A DNA stretch of 64,000 bases from Bettongia penicillata ogilbyi (GCA_023548195.1 JAJHZJ010000252.1:6457184-6521183), one strand, 5' to 3'. Positions 1 to 12,310 are shown, counted from the stretch's first letter. Program-made: numbers and translations. Notes: a model not told the origin generated them from the letters alone.

Positions 1-2220
1 ACCTTGGAGTGTCTTGTCCAAAACAAACGTTACACAAAAATGTGGGGAAAGGTGGTTTACTTTGTTACTATTTTCTATTAGCATTTTTTCTGTTAACATT
101 TCCCCAATTTTTATCCTGGTTTTATATTTTAAGTAAATTTTCTGTTATATGTGATTAACATCTTAATTGGTTTTGAGGGAAAAATTAAGAGAATAAGTCT
201 CAGGGCATTATTGAATGTAAATAATGGATAAAAACCTGAAACTAAGTTGTAAGGTCCTGAGAACAGCTAGGGAGTGTTGTCAGGAGATTGACTGAATCTC
301 AAACACTTTTTTTTTAATTTGTGAAATTATCATTTAAAAAAAATTAGGAATCTTTCCCCCCCCTTTTTTAAGCAAAGCTATTTTGAGAATAAGTTTAGTT
401 GTGGATTGGCTGGTACAGGTATGATCAGGTTAGATTCACTGAAAATAAATGTAGCCAAATATCCAAAAATTGATTGACAAGGATGATAGATATTCTTTGG
501 TTAAAGATTGTAGTTGTAGTCGGCATAATTCTATCATGTTTCCTTATCTTTGCCTGAGTAGATAAATCTGATGATTGGAATATTGGGTTTAAAGAAAGCA
601 CATCAGAAGTCTTCTTAAACTTTTGGAGGAAAGCCTACATATACAATAGGAGATCCAATTTCTTTTGAAGTATGACGAAATGGTGGTGCTATTTGGCAGA
701 GTTGGCTTATTAGGTGAAGTGCTGCTCCTTATAGGGGGGTTCTCACCCTCATAATCATCGTTCTCCACTTTCTCCTTTAATTAACTTCATAAATTCTATC
801 TTCTCTTAGTTCACATCTCTAGAGATTTTACCCTTTACTCAAAAAAAGACCGAAACATTTGAACTAACTTAGGACAATGAGAGTGAGGGAGGAGTAAAAT
901 CATCTCAAGATTCTTTTGCCTGTCAGCTTGCTTATGCTTATTCATGGCTTGTAGCCTAGGTTTAAGATTTGGTCCTGAGACACAAAACTGCCTCTAGAAA
1001 TATATGATGTGTAATGGAGAGTCCCAGTCCCCAGTTCAGAGCATACTCATGTTATATGACTATTTCCTGTCTTCTTGCTGCATGATTACATATTGACATG
1101 GAATAGCATACAAAAGGGGGAACTTAATTTATCTTCCCATCCAGAGGGCAGCACTTAGATGATGAATAAGAAACTCTAAAGAACAGAAAATATTGGATTT
1201 AAATCTCTCTCCTTTTCAAAGAAAGGGTTGGTAAAGAAGAAGAAGGAGGCACTTCATTAATTAGATGAGTCTGCTGCTCCTAGACCTATCTCTTGCTCCA
1301 GCCATCTTGTGGCAACAGTGAACCTAGGCATACTTAAAAACAGCCCTGCTGGTTCACTATCTTTTGCTTTTCTTCTTTAGTCTCTTATGTCTCCTCCTTA
1401 TTCTCATTTACAGGGCTCCATTTACCTCCATTCCAACAACCTTTCATGCTAGACAGTAAAAACTCTGCAAAAAGCTAGCATTTGCAGATTTTCCCCTGGA
1501 ACTCTTCCTAAGTCTTTGAAATCCTTCTCCAGGTGAAGAGGAATTATGCTGTTGGTCAGGACTACATCTCCTAGAAACACACATAGCATGGAACAAACTC
1601 TACAAGAAAGAAGTAAACAGAAATAAAGCGTGGTCCAAAAGGCAGCCTGCCCTTTCTAGCAACTATATTATGATATGTGGTCCTGGGTCATGGGAAGTGT
1701 TTGTTGGTGGATCCTCATACACCTCTTTGACCTAGAAACCTTGAAAGGTCCTCTGTCAGCCTAGAAAAAGAATCTAGGGTATTGTATTTGCTTTTGGTAT
1801 AGAGGACAGATGACTCCATCCACTTCTCAAGCCAATGGTTTGTTTCTCATGAGTTTTTACAAACTCTCTGGAGAATGTCTAATCTTGTAGCAGCCCATCT
1901 TCCAATGTTACTATGGTTTCATTTTATGACCTCTACCTCTACAGCCCTCATGTGGAGCCTGAAACAAGGCTTAAGGATTCCATGTTGGTATCACTCTACC
2001 ATTCCTGCAATAATCCACCAAAAAGATGGAATTTGCTTCCTCCTATGCTATCTTTGCTGACAGACAAAAATAACAACTGAATAATAATTTGTTCTATATA
2101 ACAGATTACTCCTTACTCTTTCAATGCCCCAACTTTCTTATTATATACCTTTCCTTTCATATTCATAATTTTCATCTATTTTCTTTTTTAAAATTATCCT
2201 TTCCCTGCCAATGCTACTCC
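1..2220. other. No recognisable feature, AT-rich flank
   Basis: I see no exon, no LINE or SINE body and no structural RNA here. Short homopolymer runs (for example the C8 near 355) and scattered stops in all frames suggest intronic or intergenic sequence. The exon upstream of exon A was looked for and not found. Confidence 0.5.
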
Positions 2221-2224
2221 ATTT

Positions 2225-2420
2225 GTTTGATAAATTAACAACGTTGGTTGGAAGGAACCTAAGAAGTCATTTACTCTAACTCAGACCTGTATGCCCTCCC
2301 CACCAAGCAGTCACCTGACCTTTGAGGACCTCCAATGAAAGGCAATTCAGTCAGTCCATTCTATTTTTGCATATGCTGGTTGTTCTGTCCTTTTTATCTG
2401 TTGCCCACTCCATAGACTTC
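2225..2420 (+). repeat. CR1/L3-type LINE 3' fragment
   Basis: The text 'ggaaggaacctaagaagtca' followed by 'tttgaggacctccaatgaaa' matches the conserved 3' block of old CR1/L3-type LINEs. It is strongly diverged and short. A second copy in the same sense is at 52190-52420. Confidence 0.5.
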
Positions 2421-2439
2421 CATTTCAATTTATGACTTC

Positions 2440-3831
2440 TTCTGTAACAGTTAAAAAGTTAAGGTAGACTGAGACACAAAGGTCTGACAATGACAAGTTT
2501 ATTTGTAAAGTGTGAATTTACCAATAAAACTACCTTCTTCAGCAAAACTAAGGCCTACATGAGGGTGACATTTCTTTTTTATAGTTTTAGGGGATACAGA
2601 AAATAAGAAGGCTAGCATCGTAAGTGAAAGAAAAGATGATTGGATAGATATTGGAAATGAGTGCTAGCAACAGTCCCCTTTGTCCCTCCAGTGACTAAGA
2701 AATGTTGGTCGTTTGAGTTCAGCTTCATCTGCAAGGACAGAGAAAGCAAACCAAACCTCCTTGGAAAACAAACCAGGCTTCCTTGAAAGATCGTTTGGTG
2801 GTGTGGCATTACTAGACCAGACTCCTTGGTATTCATCTTTCAAGGGTAATGGATTCCCTTGACACAAGAATAGGACAGTGATTTACAGAAGAATTGAATT
2901 TTTAAACTTAACTCATTCCCATTCAGTTAAATTTCTGAATTAAGTTCAGAGACGAAGAATCATGACTAAAGCAGTTATAAGATAAAATGAATTCATTGCA
3001 AATAGAATTAATCAAAAGAGATGCAAATCAATCTGATTATTTCACTTCTGTGATTCTTTGGGAAATTAATTATTACTCCTAAACTGACCCTTCTAGAATT
3101 TTTTCCCACCTGTGTTCCTTTACCTTTGTTATTATGTAAGAATATGAGTGAAAAATATTTCCTTAAAAATGGTAAATGCCATGCTTTTCTTCTTTCCTAA
3201 TTGCTCTCACTTGTGTTCCATTCCTCATTGTCATTACAGGTATATATTTATGACTTGGCCATAACTCAAAGTGAGAGTTCCTGACTCTCAGACATCAGAG
3301 TTGAATTCATCTATAAGATGAAATAATATTAATGTAAAAGAACAATTAAGTTATTGTCTTTAATTAAAACCTCTTGATCCTACTTATTTTAATTTAAACT
3401 GAGGGCCTTTAATTTTTTGGTGGGGAAGAGTTGCATTTTACTTATCTGAAACCTTGAGACCATTCAAGGATGGGTGACTTTCTGATTAGCTGTTGCCCCT
3501 TTAACTGATAACTTGGTAAGTCATGTGGAAAGATTTTGTCTTAATACCTCCTCTTTGCTGAAAATGCCCTTGAACTATAGGGAAGAGAACATGGAGGAGG
3601 CAGCCATTGAGAGGTTGGTGAGGCTGGATCCTGGAAACAACTGGTTGAGGACCTTTGATTTATCTGATTGACTTTAATTAAGAGAGCAAAATTTATTAAA
3701 TGACCAAAATCTATCCCTAAAGAAATAATTTAAAAGTTATTAGACAGTAAAAGGTATTAGTGTCACAAGATAATTTGTTACACAATTTATTAATTGAGCA
3801 ATCACAGTTTATATATATTTTTGTCCCTTAG
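2440..3831. other. Unassigned; possible antisense LTR in first part
   Basis: From about 2443 the sequence begins TGTAACAG and holds 'gacaagtttatttgtaaag', which reads as a poly(A)-signal region on the minus strand. I could not find matching target duplications, so an LTR is only a guess. The rest, up to exon A, shows nothing recognisable. Confidence 0.25.
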
Positions 3832-3994
3832 GTGGCAGCATTTGACTTCAGTCTTCCAATTAGTGTTAATTTCACTGAGTCGTCAACACTCTCCTACCTT
3901 TGTTCTACATCACATTCTTTTGAAACTCAATTGTCGGCTTCTTTAGTCCCGTTAATAGCTCCACTGGTACCACCATGTAGTGTCAAAGCAATTG
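3832..3994 (+). CDS. CFAP47: CFAP47-like exon A (partial gene)
   Basis: This 163-bp exon follows the acceptor 'ttttgtcccttag' and begins with the residues VAAFDFSLPISVNF. The other two forward frames hit stops (TAG or TGA), so the frame is fixed. Two donors lie 4 bp apart: G|GTAGGT after 3994 and AG|GTAAAT after 3998. Only the first ends in phase 1 and joins the next exon, whose first two bases TA complete a Val codon. The peptide is rich in beta-branched residues and ends in a proline-rich linker (LIAPLVPPC). It is probably the inter-domain linker and edge of an ASH domain in an axonemal protein. The preceding exon is not visible upstream, and the intron before it is inferred to be phase 0. 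Confidence 0.7.
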
Positions 3995-4344
3995 GTAGGT
4001 AAATTGAACGATTGGGATGAGATTTTAGATACAAAATATTTGAAGTGTATAAAAACTTTAGGAATGCAATTAAATTTATATTCCAGACTTTAGAAGGAAC
4101 AGAAACTAAGTTATATGAGAGTTTTTAAAAATATGCCACAGTCATATCTATGATTCATAGAAATGCCTTCGTATCATTAGTGCAGACAGAACAGATGATG
4201 TTCACACAGCTCACATCAGGTAAGTGTACTTAGTTGCATTAATTTTTCTTTTTACCCTAATTGCAGTTGCTTCTGTTTTAGTGTTTTAAAATGCACAATA
4301 AAGAGATTTTGGATTTATATAGATTGAAAAGTTACTGCCATGCA

Positions 4345-4770
4345 TTAAAGTCAGTCAACAAAAATTCATTATATCTGCTATGTATAAGGCACTGTGCTAA
4401 ACGCTGGGGATACAAAGAAAGGTAAAACATAGTCTCTGCTCTCAAGGATTCTGCAACTTTATGGGGCTAGATACAAACATGCTATGTACAGGATGGAAAT
4501 AATCACCAGAAGGAAGGTACTAGAATTAAGGATGATTGTGAAAGGTTTCTTGTTGAAGGTGAGATTTTAATTGGGACTTGAAGGAAGCCAGGGAAATCAA
4601 AAGGTAGAAATAGGGAGCTTATATAGCCTTGCTGTCTAGAGGACAGCCAGTGAAAATGTCTGGTGTTGGGAAATGTAATGTCTTGTTCTTGCTTATTGGA
4701 TAAAGCATGTACATGCACATAGGTGGAAAGTTACTAAAATGCTGAAGTATCTTTATAGTAAAGTTCTAGA
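4345..4770 (-). repeat. L2 LINE, 3' end
   Basis: The antisense L2 terminus is clear: 'aggcactgtgctaaacgctg' and 'agtctctgctctcaaggatt', then the 'gggacttgaaggaagccagg' block. It is the 3' part of an L2 on the minus strand. Confidence 0.75.
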
Positions 4771-4874
4771 ATACTAAAATGATGCTTCCTCTTATGCCTT
4801 GTCTTCAGTTTATTAATATATTGAGTAGAGCAGAAGATGAACAAAATCACATGAGAAGATTTCTTCATTTCAAC

Positions 4875-6960
4875 TAATCCATCACTCAACAACCATTTAT
4901 TAAATATTTACTATGGACCAAGCATTGGGTTAAGTGCTGGGAATACAAAGAAAAGTCATCAAGAAGTTCATGTTCTAATAGGTGAAGACATGTATATCAA
5001 TAGGTTCATTGAAGATAGAGAGTAGACGTAAGGAAGGTAACCTTATAGAAGACACTAGCTGTTGAAGTACTCCTGTAGAAAATGAAAATAAAACCTTGGC
5101 TTCTTCCAAGACTGAGCTAAAAGAGGAGGAAGTAAAAAAGAAGCACATTCCCCTATCTATGGGCTACAGTTTGCAAAGGCACAGAAATGGAAATGAGAGT
5201 ATTGTGTGCAAGGAACTTGAGCAAGCTGTTAGTATGTTTGTAATGGAGGTCATGGAAGGAATAATGCCTATAAGGCTGGAGACATAGAAAACTGCTAGAT
5301 TGTAAAGAAGACCTTGAGATGCCAAACAAGGGAGTTAATGTCTGGTCTGATGGGAAGGTAGAGAATGATTAGAGTTTATTGACTGAGAATGACATGGTTG
5401 GACCTATGCATGAACAAATAGTTTGGCAGTTGTGTGGAGGATGGATTAGGGTGAGTAGAAACTTGAGACAGGAGACAATTTTAAAAGCTATTGCATTAAT
5501 CCAATTAATTAGAGGTAATTATGGTATTTTTGAGTGGCAAGAAGGGGATGTTACAAGAAATGTCATTCAGGTAGAAAGAGGTAATTAACTTGATATGTGG
5601 GCTAAGTGAAAGTGAGAACTCATGAATGAGACTAAGGTTGCAAATCTGTGTGACCATGAGTTTTGGTGGTTATCTTTAACAGTAATGGAGAAATTCATAA
5701 TGGGCATGAGCTTTGGAGAAAAGATGTTTAAGGGAAAATTAGTTTGAAATATCCCAAATGGAGTTAGTAATATGGGACCAAGCACTGGGGGGTAATTAGG
5801 GTTGGCTATAGAGATTTGGGATTCATTATTTTAGAGATGATAATTGAACACACATTAGCTGATGAGATCATCAAGCAAGATAGTGTATGGGGAAAGAAGA
5901 GGGCTTGGGATGGAGATTTGGAGATATCCACGGTTAGTGACTGTGACTTGGAAGAAGATTCAGCGAAGGAGACTGAGAAGGAATTGTCATTCAGCTAGGA
6001 AGGGGACCAGCTGAGAGCACTGTCTAGAAAACCTAGAGTAAAGAGAGTATAAAGGAGAATAACTTGATATACAGTGTTAAAGGCTACAGGGCTTTCAAAA
6101 AGAATGAGCTCCCACCATAGAGACCCAGAATTTCTCCAACTCACAGTTACTTCTAAGCTGAACCCATCCACTTTGAAACTGATGTCAACCAAAGACAGGA
6201 AAAGGCAGTCAGGGGCCTAGGCTAAAGTCCGCTGCCCTAGTTTCCACATAGGTATTAATATCATGATGCCCATGCAGAGAAAGACCAGTCCTTTCTACTC
6301 CCTCATATGAAGTCTCATAGTTATTCTATCTGGAGATTCAATGGAAGAGAGTCATTTGGAAGGAGAATCTTCTTTTAATTGACATAGCAGTTGGCCCTTT
6401 TGTTGCTTTCATGTCTGAGAAGTGAGTGAAGGGACCCCTCAGGGCCTTCTGTGTCATACCAAAGAAAGAACTCCTTTTAACTCAGTCAGGAATTTTATCC
6501 TCTCCAAAGGATCCAGGTGCTGACTCATGGATGTGGTCAACCAGAAAAAGACAAGGGATATTCGTGCAAGTTTATATGCCACATATTGCAGATTGTAATT
6601 TTAGAGCAAGCAGTTTCAAATGAATGACAAGGTTGGAAGCCAGAATGGGGAGAATGTTTAGAAGAGGGTAAGAGGAGAAGAAATAGAAACATGTCATACA
6701 GATTATTTTTTACAGACTTTAACTGAAAAGAGGAAGGCAGATATAGAGTGACAGTGTCAGAAGCAGAGTTGGAGGAAGAGGGGATGGTACAATCTAGTGA
6801 GGGATTTTTTCAAGATGGGGGAAACATGAGCATGTTTGTAGGTAAGAGGAAAGGAACCAGCTTTTAGGGAGTGGTTGAAGATGATAGTGGAGGCAATCTT
6901 AGGGAGAAGACTGGAGGGGAATGAGATCAAAGAATTGGTGTTAGCAGAGGTCCATCACTA
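4875..6960 (-). repeat. L2 LINE with decayed reverse-transcriptase part
   Basis: A second L2 3' end begins at 'caaccatttattaaatattt' and runs on into the antisense reverse-transcriptase coding region. Landmarks include 'gagtttattgactgagaatg', 'gagatgataattgaacacac' and 'gagactgagaaggaattgtc'. The minus-strand reading is broken by many stops, so it is a dead copy of about 2.1 kb. Confidence 0.75.
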
Positions 6961-6964
6961 CTTT

Positions 6965-7360
6965 TGTAAGTTCTGAAATCAAAGAATGAATTATAAAACT
7001 GTGAGTGTGAATGTACTTACAACATGATAAACTTCAGTATTTTCTTTAATTTGTGGTCTGACTTCATTTGAAGTAAATAAGATGCTTTTCTCCTAATTTT
7101 GTTTTCTTAATTTTATGTGACTTTCCATTACAATTTATTATTTCAAATCCTTAAGATTTAATCAATGTCAATGAATTTTCCCAGTCATATCAGAGCTTCT
7201 CTACTTCTCACTGGGTGTCTTTTTTTAGTTCCTGTGTCTATAGACAGTTGTTAACTGGTAGCCAAACTTTTGATGGCAAAACTCTCTGAAGTTATCTAGG
7301 CTGGATCTTAATTAACAGTCTATCACACGCTCGAAGCATTTCTAGGTAGTTCTGAGCCTC
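6965..7360. other. No recognisable feature
   Basis: AT-rich unique sequence lying between two L2 copies of opposite orientation. I see no coding or repeat signature. Confidence 0.4.
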
Positions 7361-7364
7361 ATTA

Positions 7365-8150
7365 TTATTTTCCTCACCTCTCACATCTTGCTATATCTTC
7401 CTCTACATCTCTTGCATCAGACCATTTTTCTTTACTCATGCAGCCACCATTTTATTTCAAGCCCCCATTGCCTCTCCTTGGACCATTTCAATAACTTTCT
7501 AACAAGTGTCACTTCCTCAAGTCTCCTCCCTGTCCAATCTATCCTCCACCTGACTGCTGAAGTGATTTTCCTTAAGCACAGATCTAACCACATCACTCTC
7601 CTACTTAATAAACTCCAGTGATTTCCTATTACCTTTAAGATCAAATACAGACAAATCTTTTTAGCATATAAAACCCTTTACTGCCAGACTCTGACCTATC
7701 TTCCCAGTCATTATACATTACTCTTTTTGCATTTTCTAGTCCTGCCAAGCTAGCCTCCTTGCTATTTATTTATCATACACCATGCTCTGACCTTGGTTTT
7801 AAATGTATGTTCTTTATTAGTCTAGAATGTATGCCATCTTCTCCTCTGCAAATTGAAATTCTTAATTTTCTTCAAAACCCAGTTTAAGGTTCTCCTCATA
7901 CATGTGACCTTTCTTGATGTTGCCATCCATGAACGTCTTCCTCTGCCCTTAATTAACTTGGTCATTTTCTGTACATATTTTATTTAGGCTTATAAATGTT
8001 GTCTTTACTGACAGAATATAAGCTCCTTGAGTCAGGGATGGTTCCATTTCTCTTTGTGTCTCCAACTACTGGAGGATATATTTTAAGTCAGGTGCCTAGT
8101 ACAGTGCCTGACACAGGGTAGGCACTCAAAAAATGCATGCTGGTAGATTG
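7365..8150 (+). repeat. L2 LINE, C-terminal and 3' end, sense
   Basis: The + strand reads an L2 ORF2 C-terminal remnant (SLLPVQSILHLTAEVIFLKH), then the typical 3' end 'gaatataagctccttgagtc' and 'acagtgcctgacacaggg'. It is one of the few LINE segments in the same sense as the gene. Confidence 0.8.
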
Positions 8151-8351
8151 ATCACTTATAGAGTACAAAAATTAGTATTTAGAAGGAAACTTAGAGGAAC
8201 CTTAGGGGTGATATAGAAGTAAAAATGTTCTGGTTCTAAGATCACATATTAATATGTTTGGCTTACATTTTTTCAATTGAATGATACTTTGTAAATTAGT
8301 AATGTGCTGGTATTATGAATGATCAATATGATAATGTTTTCCTTTTCTTAG

Positions 8352-8452
8352 TATTACAGCCGCCACTAAAATTATCCAATACAGAATTTTCCTTTGAAGT
8401 TCCTTCAAGTAATATAACATTGGATTCTTCTAATGAAAACCAGAATAATCAG
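8352..8452 (+). CDS. CFAP47: CFAP47-like exon B (partial gene)
   Basis: This 101-bp exon follows the acceptor 'ttttccttttcttag' and ends at the donor CAG|GTAGGG. Its first two bases finish the codon opened by the previous exon, after which it reads LQPPLKLSNTEFSFEVPSS and ends in NENQNNQ at phase 0. A nearer AG (ending 8359) would also give an open frame but does not fit the phase of the upstream exon. Both other frames contain stops. The 'PLKLSNTEFSFEV' pattern is the usual first strand of an ASH/MSP domain, where a domain opens with a hydrophobic statement of the residue set followed by a polar loop. No catalytic residues are expected; the role is structural, in the axoneme. Confidence 0.75.
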
Positions 8453-8879
8453 GTAGGGCTACAAAATTAAGTCATTTTTATAATAGTGTTTATGTGTATA
8501 ACTTTTAATTTATTGTGTGTTTTTAAATACTACATAATGAAAGTGATCTTTGAGGAATTGTACTGTTTGTTTTATATCTATCTATCATCTATCTATCTGT
8601 TAAATGGATAAATATATTAGTATTATGCCTAATATCTGCTTTAATATGTAAAAAAAGTGAATATTAAAAATATTCTAAGTATTTAATGAGACATAACAAC
8701 CATAAAATACAGGATGAATAAATATGTGTATATGTAGGTATGTATTCTAGGTATCTATATTTTAATTAGACCTGTGATTTCTTCATTAAAAGGTATTAAT
8801 AGAGAAGTTCCAGTGAGCAAACATCCCCTACCAAAGCAAGTCCTGTGACTGATAGTCGCAGAGAGTTGCAACTTATATT

Positions 8880-9012
8880 CTTTTGGAGGCAATCAAGGTT
8901 AAGTGACTTGCCTAAGGTCACATATCTAGTAAGTATCTGAGGTTGAATTTGAACTCAGGTTTTCATGACTCTAGGGCTTGTGCTCTATCCACTGTACCAC
9001 CAAGCTACCCTT
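8880..9012 (-). repeat. tRNA-type/MIR-like SINE, antisense
   Basis: The text 'ggttaagtgacttgcctaag', 'tttgaactcaggtttt' and 'tgctctatccactgtaccac' is the reverse complement of the 5' tRNA-like half of a marsupial SINE. Confidence 0.7.
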
Positions 9013-9057
9013 AGAAAGTTACATTCTTAGAGATGCCATATACTATGTTAGATATAA

Positions 9058-9180
9058 AGGCATCCTTGGGCTCAAGAAGACCTAGGTTCAAGTCCTGCCT
9101 CTGACACATATTGTATGACCCAGTAAAAATAATTTAATCTTTCAGTATCCTAGGCAAACTTCTAAGATCCTATAATATGG
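9058..9180 (+). repeat. MAR1-like SINE fragment
   Basis: 'agacctaggttcaagtcctg' contains a B-box-like GTTCAAGTC and is followed by 'cctctgacacata' and 'ctaggcaaacttctaagatc', the order seen in the MAR1-type marsupial SINE. Confidence 0.6.
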
Positions 9181-9221
9181 CAACACCATAATCTAAATTA
9201 TTATGTTTTCTCATTGACATA

Positions 9222-9297
9222 CCCATACACACACACACACACTCTCACACACACATATATGTATATGTATATATATATATACATATACATATATGTG
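9222..9297. repeat. CA / TATG microsatellite with perfect palindrome
   Basis: A short (CA)n run is followed by alternating TA/TG sequence. The segment 9252-9297 is a perfect 46-bp palindrome without a spacer (left arm cacatatatgtatatgtata...). It arose from simple-sequence growth. Confidence 0.85.
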
Positions 9298-9619
9298 GAA
9301 AAAAGATTAAGCATTGTAAAATGCAGACTCATATTCATCAAATAAACAATATATTAGCCCTGCTTTATTACTCCCTTTCCCCATCCCTGGACCCTGACAG
9401 CTTGTGCTTCTGCTCTAAGAAGAAACTCCCAAATATGAGATTTAAGCAGTGGAAAAACAAATTAAAGAAGATGATCCACTTGTGTCTTATGTGTTCTGAC
9501 ATAGTTATATCTCAACTGCTAATATCCTTTCATCTCTTATTAGAACTTCACTTGCTTGGGAGAATATGAATGAGTATTTAAGCTCCTCTGTTTTATTGTG
9601 AGACTTATCAAAACTGACA

Positions 9620-9815
9620 GATCATAGTCCTAGAGCCAGAAGGGATCTCTGAGACCATTTAGTTAACTCCATTTTATATTTGAGGAGCCTCCATTCCAGG
9701 GAACTTAAATAATTTGCCTAAGGTTGCATGGGTATTAGATATCTGAGGCATGATTTGAACCCAGTTATTTTCACTATAGAGTCAGTGCTCTTTCCACTGT
9801 ATCGTTCTAGTTTAT
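9620..9815 (-). repeat. MIR-like SINE, antisense
   Basis: 'gtcctagagccagaagggat', 'ttgcctaaggttgcatgg' and 'tttgaacccagttattttca' give the antisense MIR layout. Confidence 0.6.
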
Positions 9816-9844
9816 AATTCCATTTATTTACTAGACTTTTTAAA

Positions 9845-10000
9845 ATGAGAAGCATGGCATAGTAGCCAGAGGGCGGCTTCGAAGTCAGGGAGGTTTGGAT
9901 TCATATCCAATCTCTGACACACACACTAGCTGTCTGACTCTGGTAAGTCACTCTATTTCTAAGTGCTCTAGGCAACTTTCTAAGAATCTAAGGTGCACAG
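9845..10000 (+). repeat. MAR1-like SINE, sense
   Basis: 'aagcatggcatagtagccag', then 'tctctgacacacacactagc' and 'ctaggcaactttctaagaat'. This is the same family as 9058-9180. Confidence 0.65.
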
Positions 10001-10120
10001 AAGGTCTTGACCTGTGTTGCTGGAGGAAGTTCCTCGCTGGAAGCTCCCTAGACTAACGTAATCACAAGTCTAGTTCCTGTCCTGTTTTTGCAAATGTCAT
10101 AGTCATATATTAAAATAATT

Positions 10121-10372
10121 ATGGGCAGCTATATGGCTCAATACATACTCCAAGCCTGGAGTCAGGAGTTCCGATCTATTCGCAGAATTTTGCTACCTGT
10201 GTGACCCTGGGAAAGTAACTCAACCCCATTTGCCTCAATTTCCTTATCTGTTAAATGAGCTGGAGAAGGAAATGGCAAACCACTCCAGCATCTTTGCCAA
10301 GAAAACCCCAAAAAGAATCACAAAGACTTGGACGTGACTGAAAAGCCACTCAAGAATAAAAAAACATGATTA
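10121..10372 (+). repeat. Marsupial tRNA-derived SINE, near full length
   Basis: It begins 'gggcagctatatggctcaat', has 'gtgtgaccctgggaaagtaa', then the diagnostic 'ggagaaggaaatggcaaacc' and 'gacgtgactgaa', and ends in an A-rich tail. The copy is fairly young, judging from how well the blocks are kept. Confidence 0.85.
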
Positions 10373-10639
10373 CACACTAAGACAACTATGCTAACTCTCA
10401 GATTTTAAAAGTATCCCAGAAGAAAGAAAGTCAGGAGAGAGGTAACTTCTGTGGTCATGTTTTAGGAGGGGGTTTGGGTAAAGTTTGGCAGCTGTGACCC
10501 TTTACTTTGCCATCTTGACTCCATGTCTCAGTATATATATTTTGAATAGACACTCTAGTGAGTGATGAACTGGACTCTGTATCAAATAATAGGAGCACAG
10601 TGGATTGAATGTATTTGGAAAATTCTTTGATGTCCTCCA

Positions 10640-10800
10640 AGTTTTCTTCTATCTCTCTATCATCTCTCTCTCTCTCTCTCTCTCATCTATCTATCTATTT
10701 ATCTATCTCTCTATCATCTATCCATCTATCCATCTATCTATCTATCTATCTATCTATCCATCTCTCTATCTTTCATCTATCTACCTATCTATTTATTAGA
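10640..10800. repeat. TC / TCTA microsatellite
   Basis: Mixed (TC)n and (TCTA)n/(TCCA)n tracts. Long reading frames rich in Ser, Leu, Ile and Tyr across this stretch are artefacts of the repeat. Confidence 0.95.
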
Positions 10801-11125
10801 AGCTAATTTAGTTATTTTTGGTTTTCAGCATTCACTTCCATAAGTTTTAAACTTTCTCTCCCTCCTTTTTCTCCCCGCTCCTGACGACAGCATGCAATCT
10901 GATAGAAGTTCTACATATACATTCCTATTAAACCTATTTTAATATTAGTTATGTTGTACAGAAGAATTAGAGCTAATGGGAGGAATCATGGGAGAGAAAA
11001 CAAAACAAAATAGTCTGCTTTTCTCTGTATTAAGACTCCATAGTTTTTACTCTGGATGTGGATGGCATTTTCCATCATGAGTTGTTTTTTTTTTTTGATT
11101 TATAAGAAAACATGGTTTGTGATGA
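10801..11125 (-). repeat. L1 3' UTR, antisense
   Basis: 'cagcatgcaatctgatagaa', 'ctacatatacattcctatta' and 'ggaggaatcatgggagaga' closely match 23345-23700, which sits at the 3' end of an L1 ORF2. It is an L1 3' UTR fragment truncated just after the UTR. Confidence 0.75.
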
Positions 11126-11129
11126 GTGC

Positions 11130-12085
11130 TGTTCAAGAAATTAAAACAACTGTGAGATCATAATCCTTTCAAATATCAAAGAATAATAGGCATTTGTGAG
11201 AAACATTTTCACATCTTCAATAGAAAATAATCTATATACATCAGGAAAGAATACTATATGGGAGAGAAGACCTGAGATAATACTATATGGAGCAAAATAT
11301 AATGTTAAATGTTTTAAATTATATAGAAACGTTGAAACTGAAATGACAACTCTACATCTGACCTTTGTCAAGTGTATACTCTATTGCTGAATTCAAGAAT
11401 TGAAAAATCCATATTTTTCCACCTCCAAGTTTAAATCAGTACCATTGGAAGAAAACCTGTTTTGGTTATTTGATGGATTAGGTCCCAGAGTAAGTAGATC
11501 ATGAAGATGGGGAATATCCTTCTTTCACATATGTGGTATCTGTACTATTGTACTTATCCAAATGAGTAATCGGTCTTTTTAGGTTTTTGTCCAAGGAAAA
11601 GGTAACATGATTATAGGAATAAGAACTAAAGCTTAATGGACTCTCCCACATCAGGCTTTCCTGAAGCATGAGTGACGCATCTAACCTTTGTATCTCCTCA
11701 ACCAGAACATTTTCTTCAGAGAAGTGGAGGCAGATGGAGAAGAATTCCAGAGTGATTGGTGTGTGTATGTGTGTGTATGTGTGCATGTGTGAAGTTTGGG
11801 AAAACAGGAAATGTTAAAATGATTGGTAATTTGTGCTCTCCTGCCTCGTGGTATTTGTCTTCACTGGTACAAATTGTATCCCCTCCAGATCTTCCCACTG
11901 GCTGTGATTCTTATTTGTCTTTCCATAAATCTTCTGTAGGAGATCCACAGAACGTACCAGAAGTTTGTCTTTCATTCTTTCAATACTTTAGGTATACCAC
12001 TGTAGTCCTCAGGTTTCCTCTCTGACTATAAAACAAGCAGTTGCCAAATTGCTTCAAAAGTGTATGCCTGATAAGTGCAGCTCAG
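11130..12085. other. No recognisable feature apart from a short TG tract
   Basis: A (TG)n-like tract lies near 11756-11790. The rest carries no repeat or exon signature I can name, and reading frames on both strands are short. Confidence 0.4.
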
Positions 12086-12089
12086 CTAA

Positions 12090-12310
12090 AATCCTGTGTT
12101 CTACATGAAGCCTTTTTCAATATTCCATAAAATAGTGACCTTCTAGCTAGTGATTAGCTCCAATTTAGTCTGCATATATCTCTCTTTTTTTGGTATACAA
12201 ATGTGTGTATATCATCTCCTCCGTTGGACTGTGAATTCCTTTTCATGTTTTTACATTTTTTTGTATTTCCAGTGCTTAACATAGTACCCAGCACAAAGAG
12301 ATACTTGTTA
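12090..12310 (+). repeat. L2 3' end, sense
   Basis: 'tgtgaattccttttcatg' and 'cagtgcttaacatagtaccc' followed by 'agcacaaagagatacttgtt' form a diverged L2 3' terminus. A TA/TG simple repeat follows to about 12375. Confidence 0.6.

Noticed and set aside
2443..2880. Possible antisense LTR starting TGTAACAG
   Set aside because: Flanking CTTCT-like strings do not align exactly with any end; no second copy in the window.
3995..4000. Use of the second donor GTAAAT at 3999 for exon A
   Set aside because: It would leave phase 2 and no acceptor of exon B matches that phase.
10121..10372. Possible tRNA gene (B-box-like motifs), here and in other SINEs
   Set aside because: The motifs lie inside dispersed SINE bodies; no cloverleaf with an intact acceptor stem is present.
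10605..10806. Two frames rich in Ser, Leu, Ile and Tyr
   Set aside because: They are products of the TCTA/TC microsatellite.
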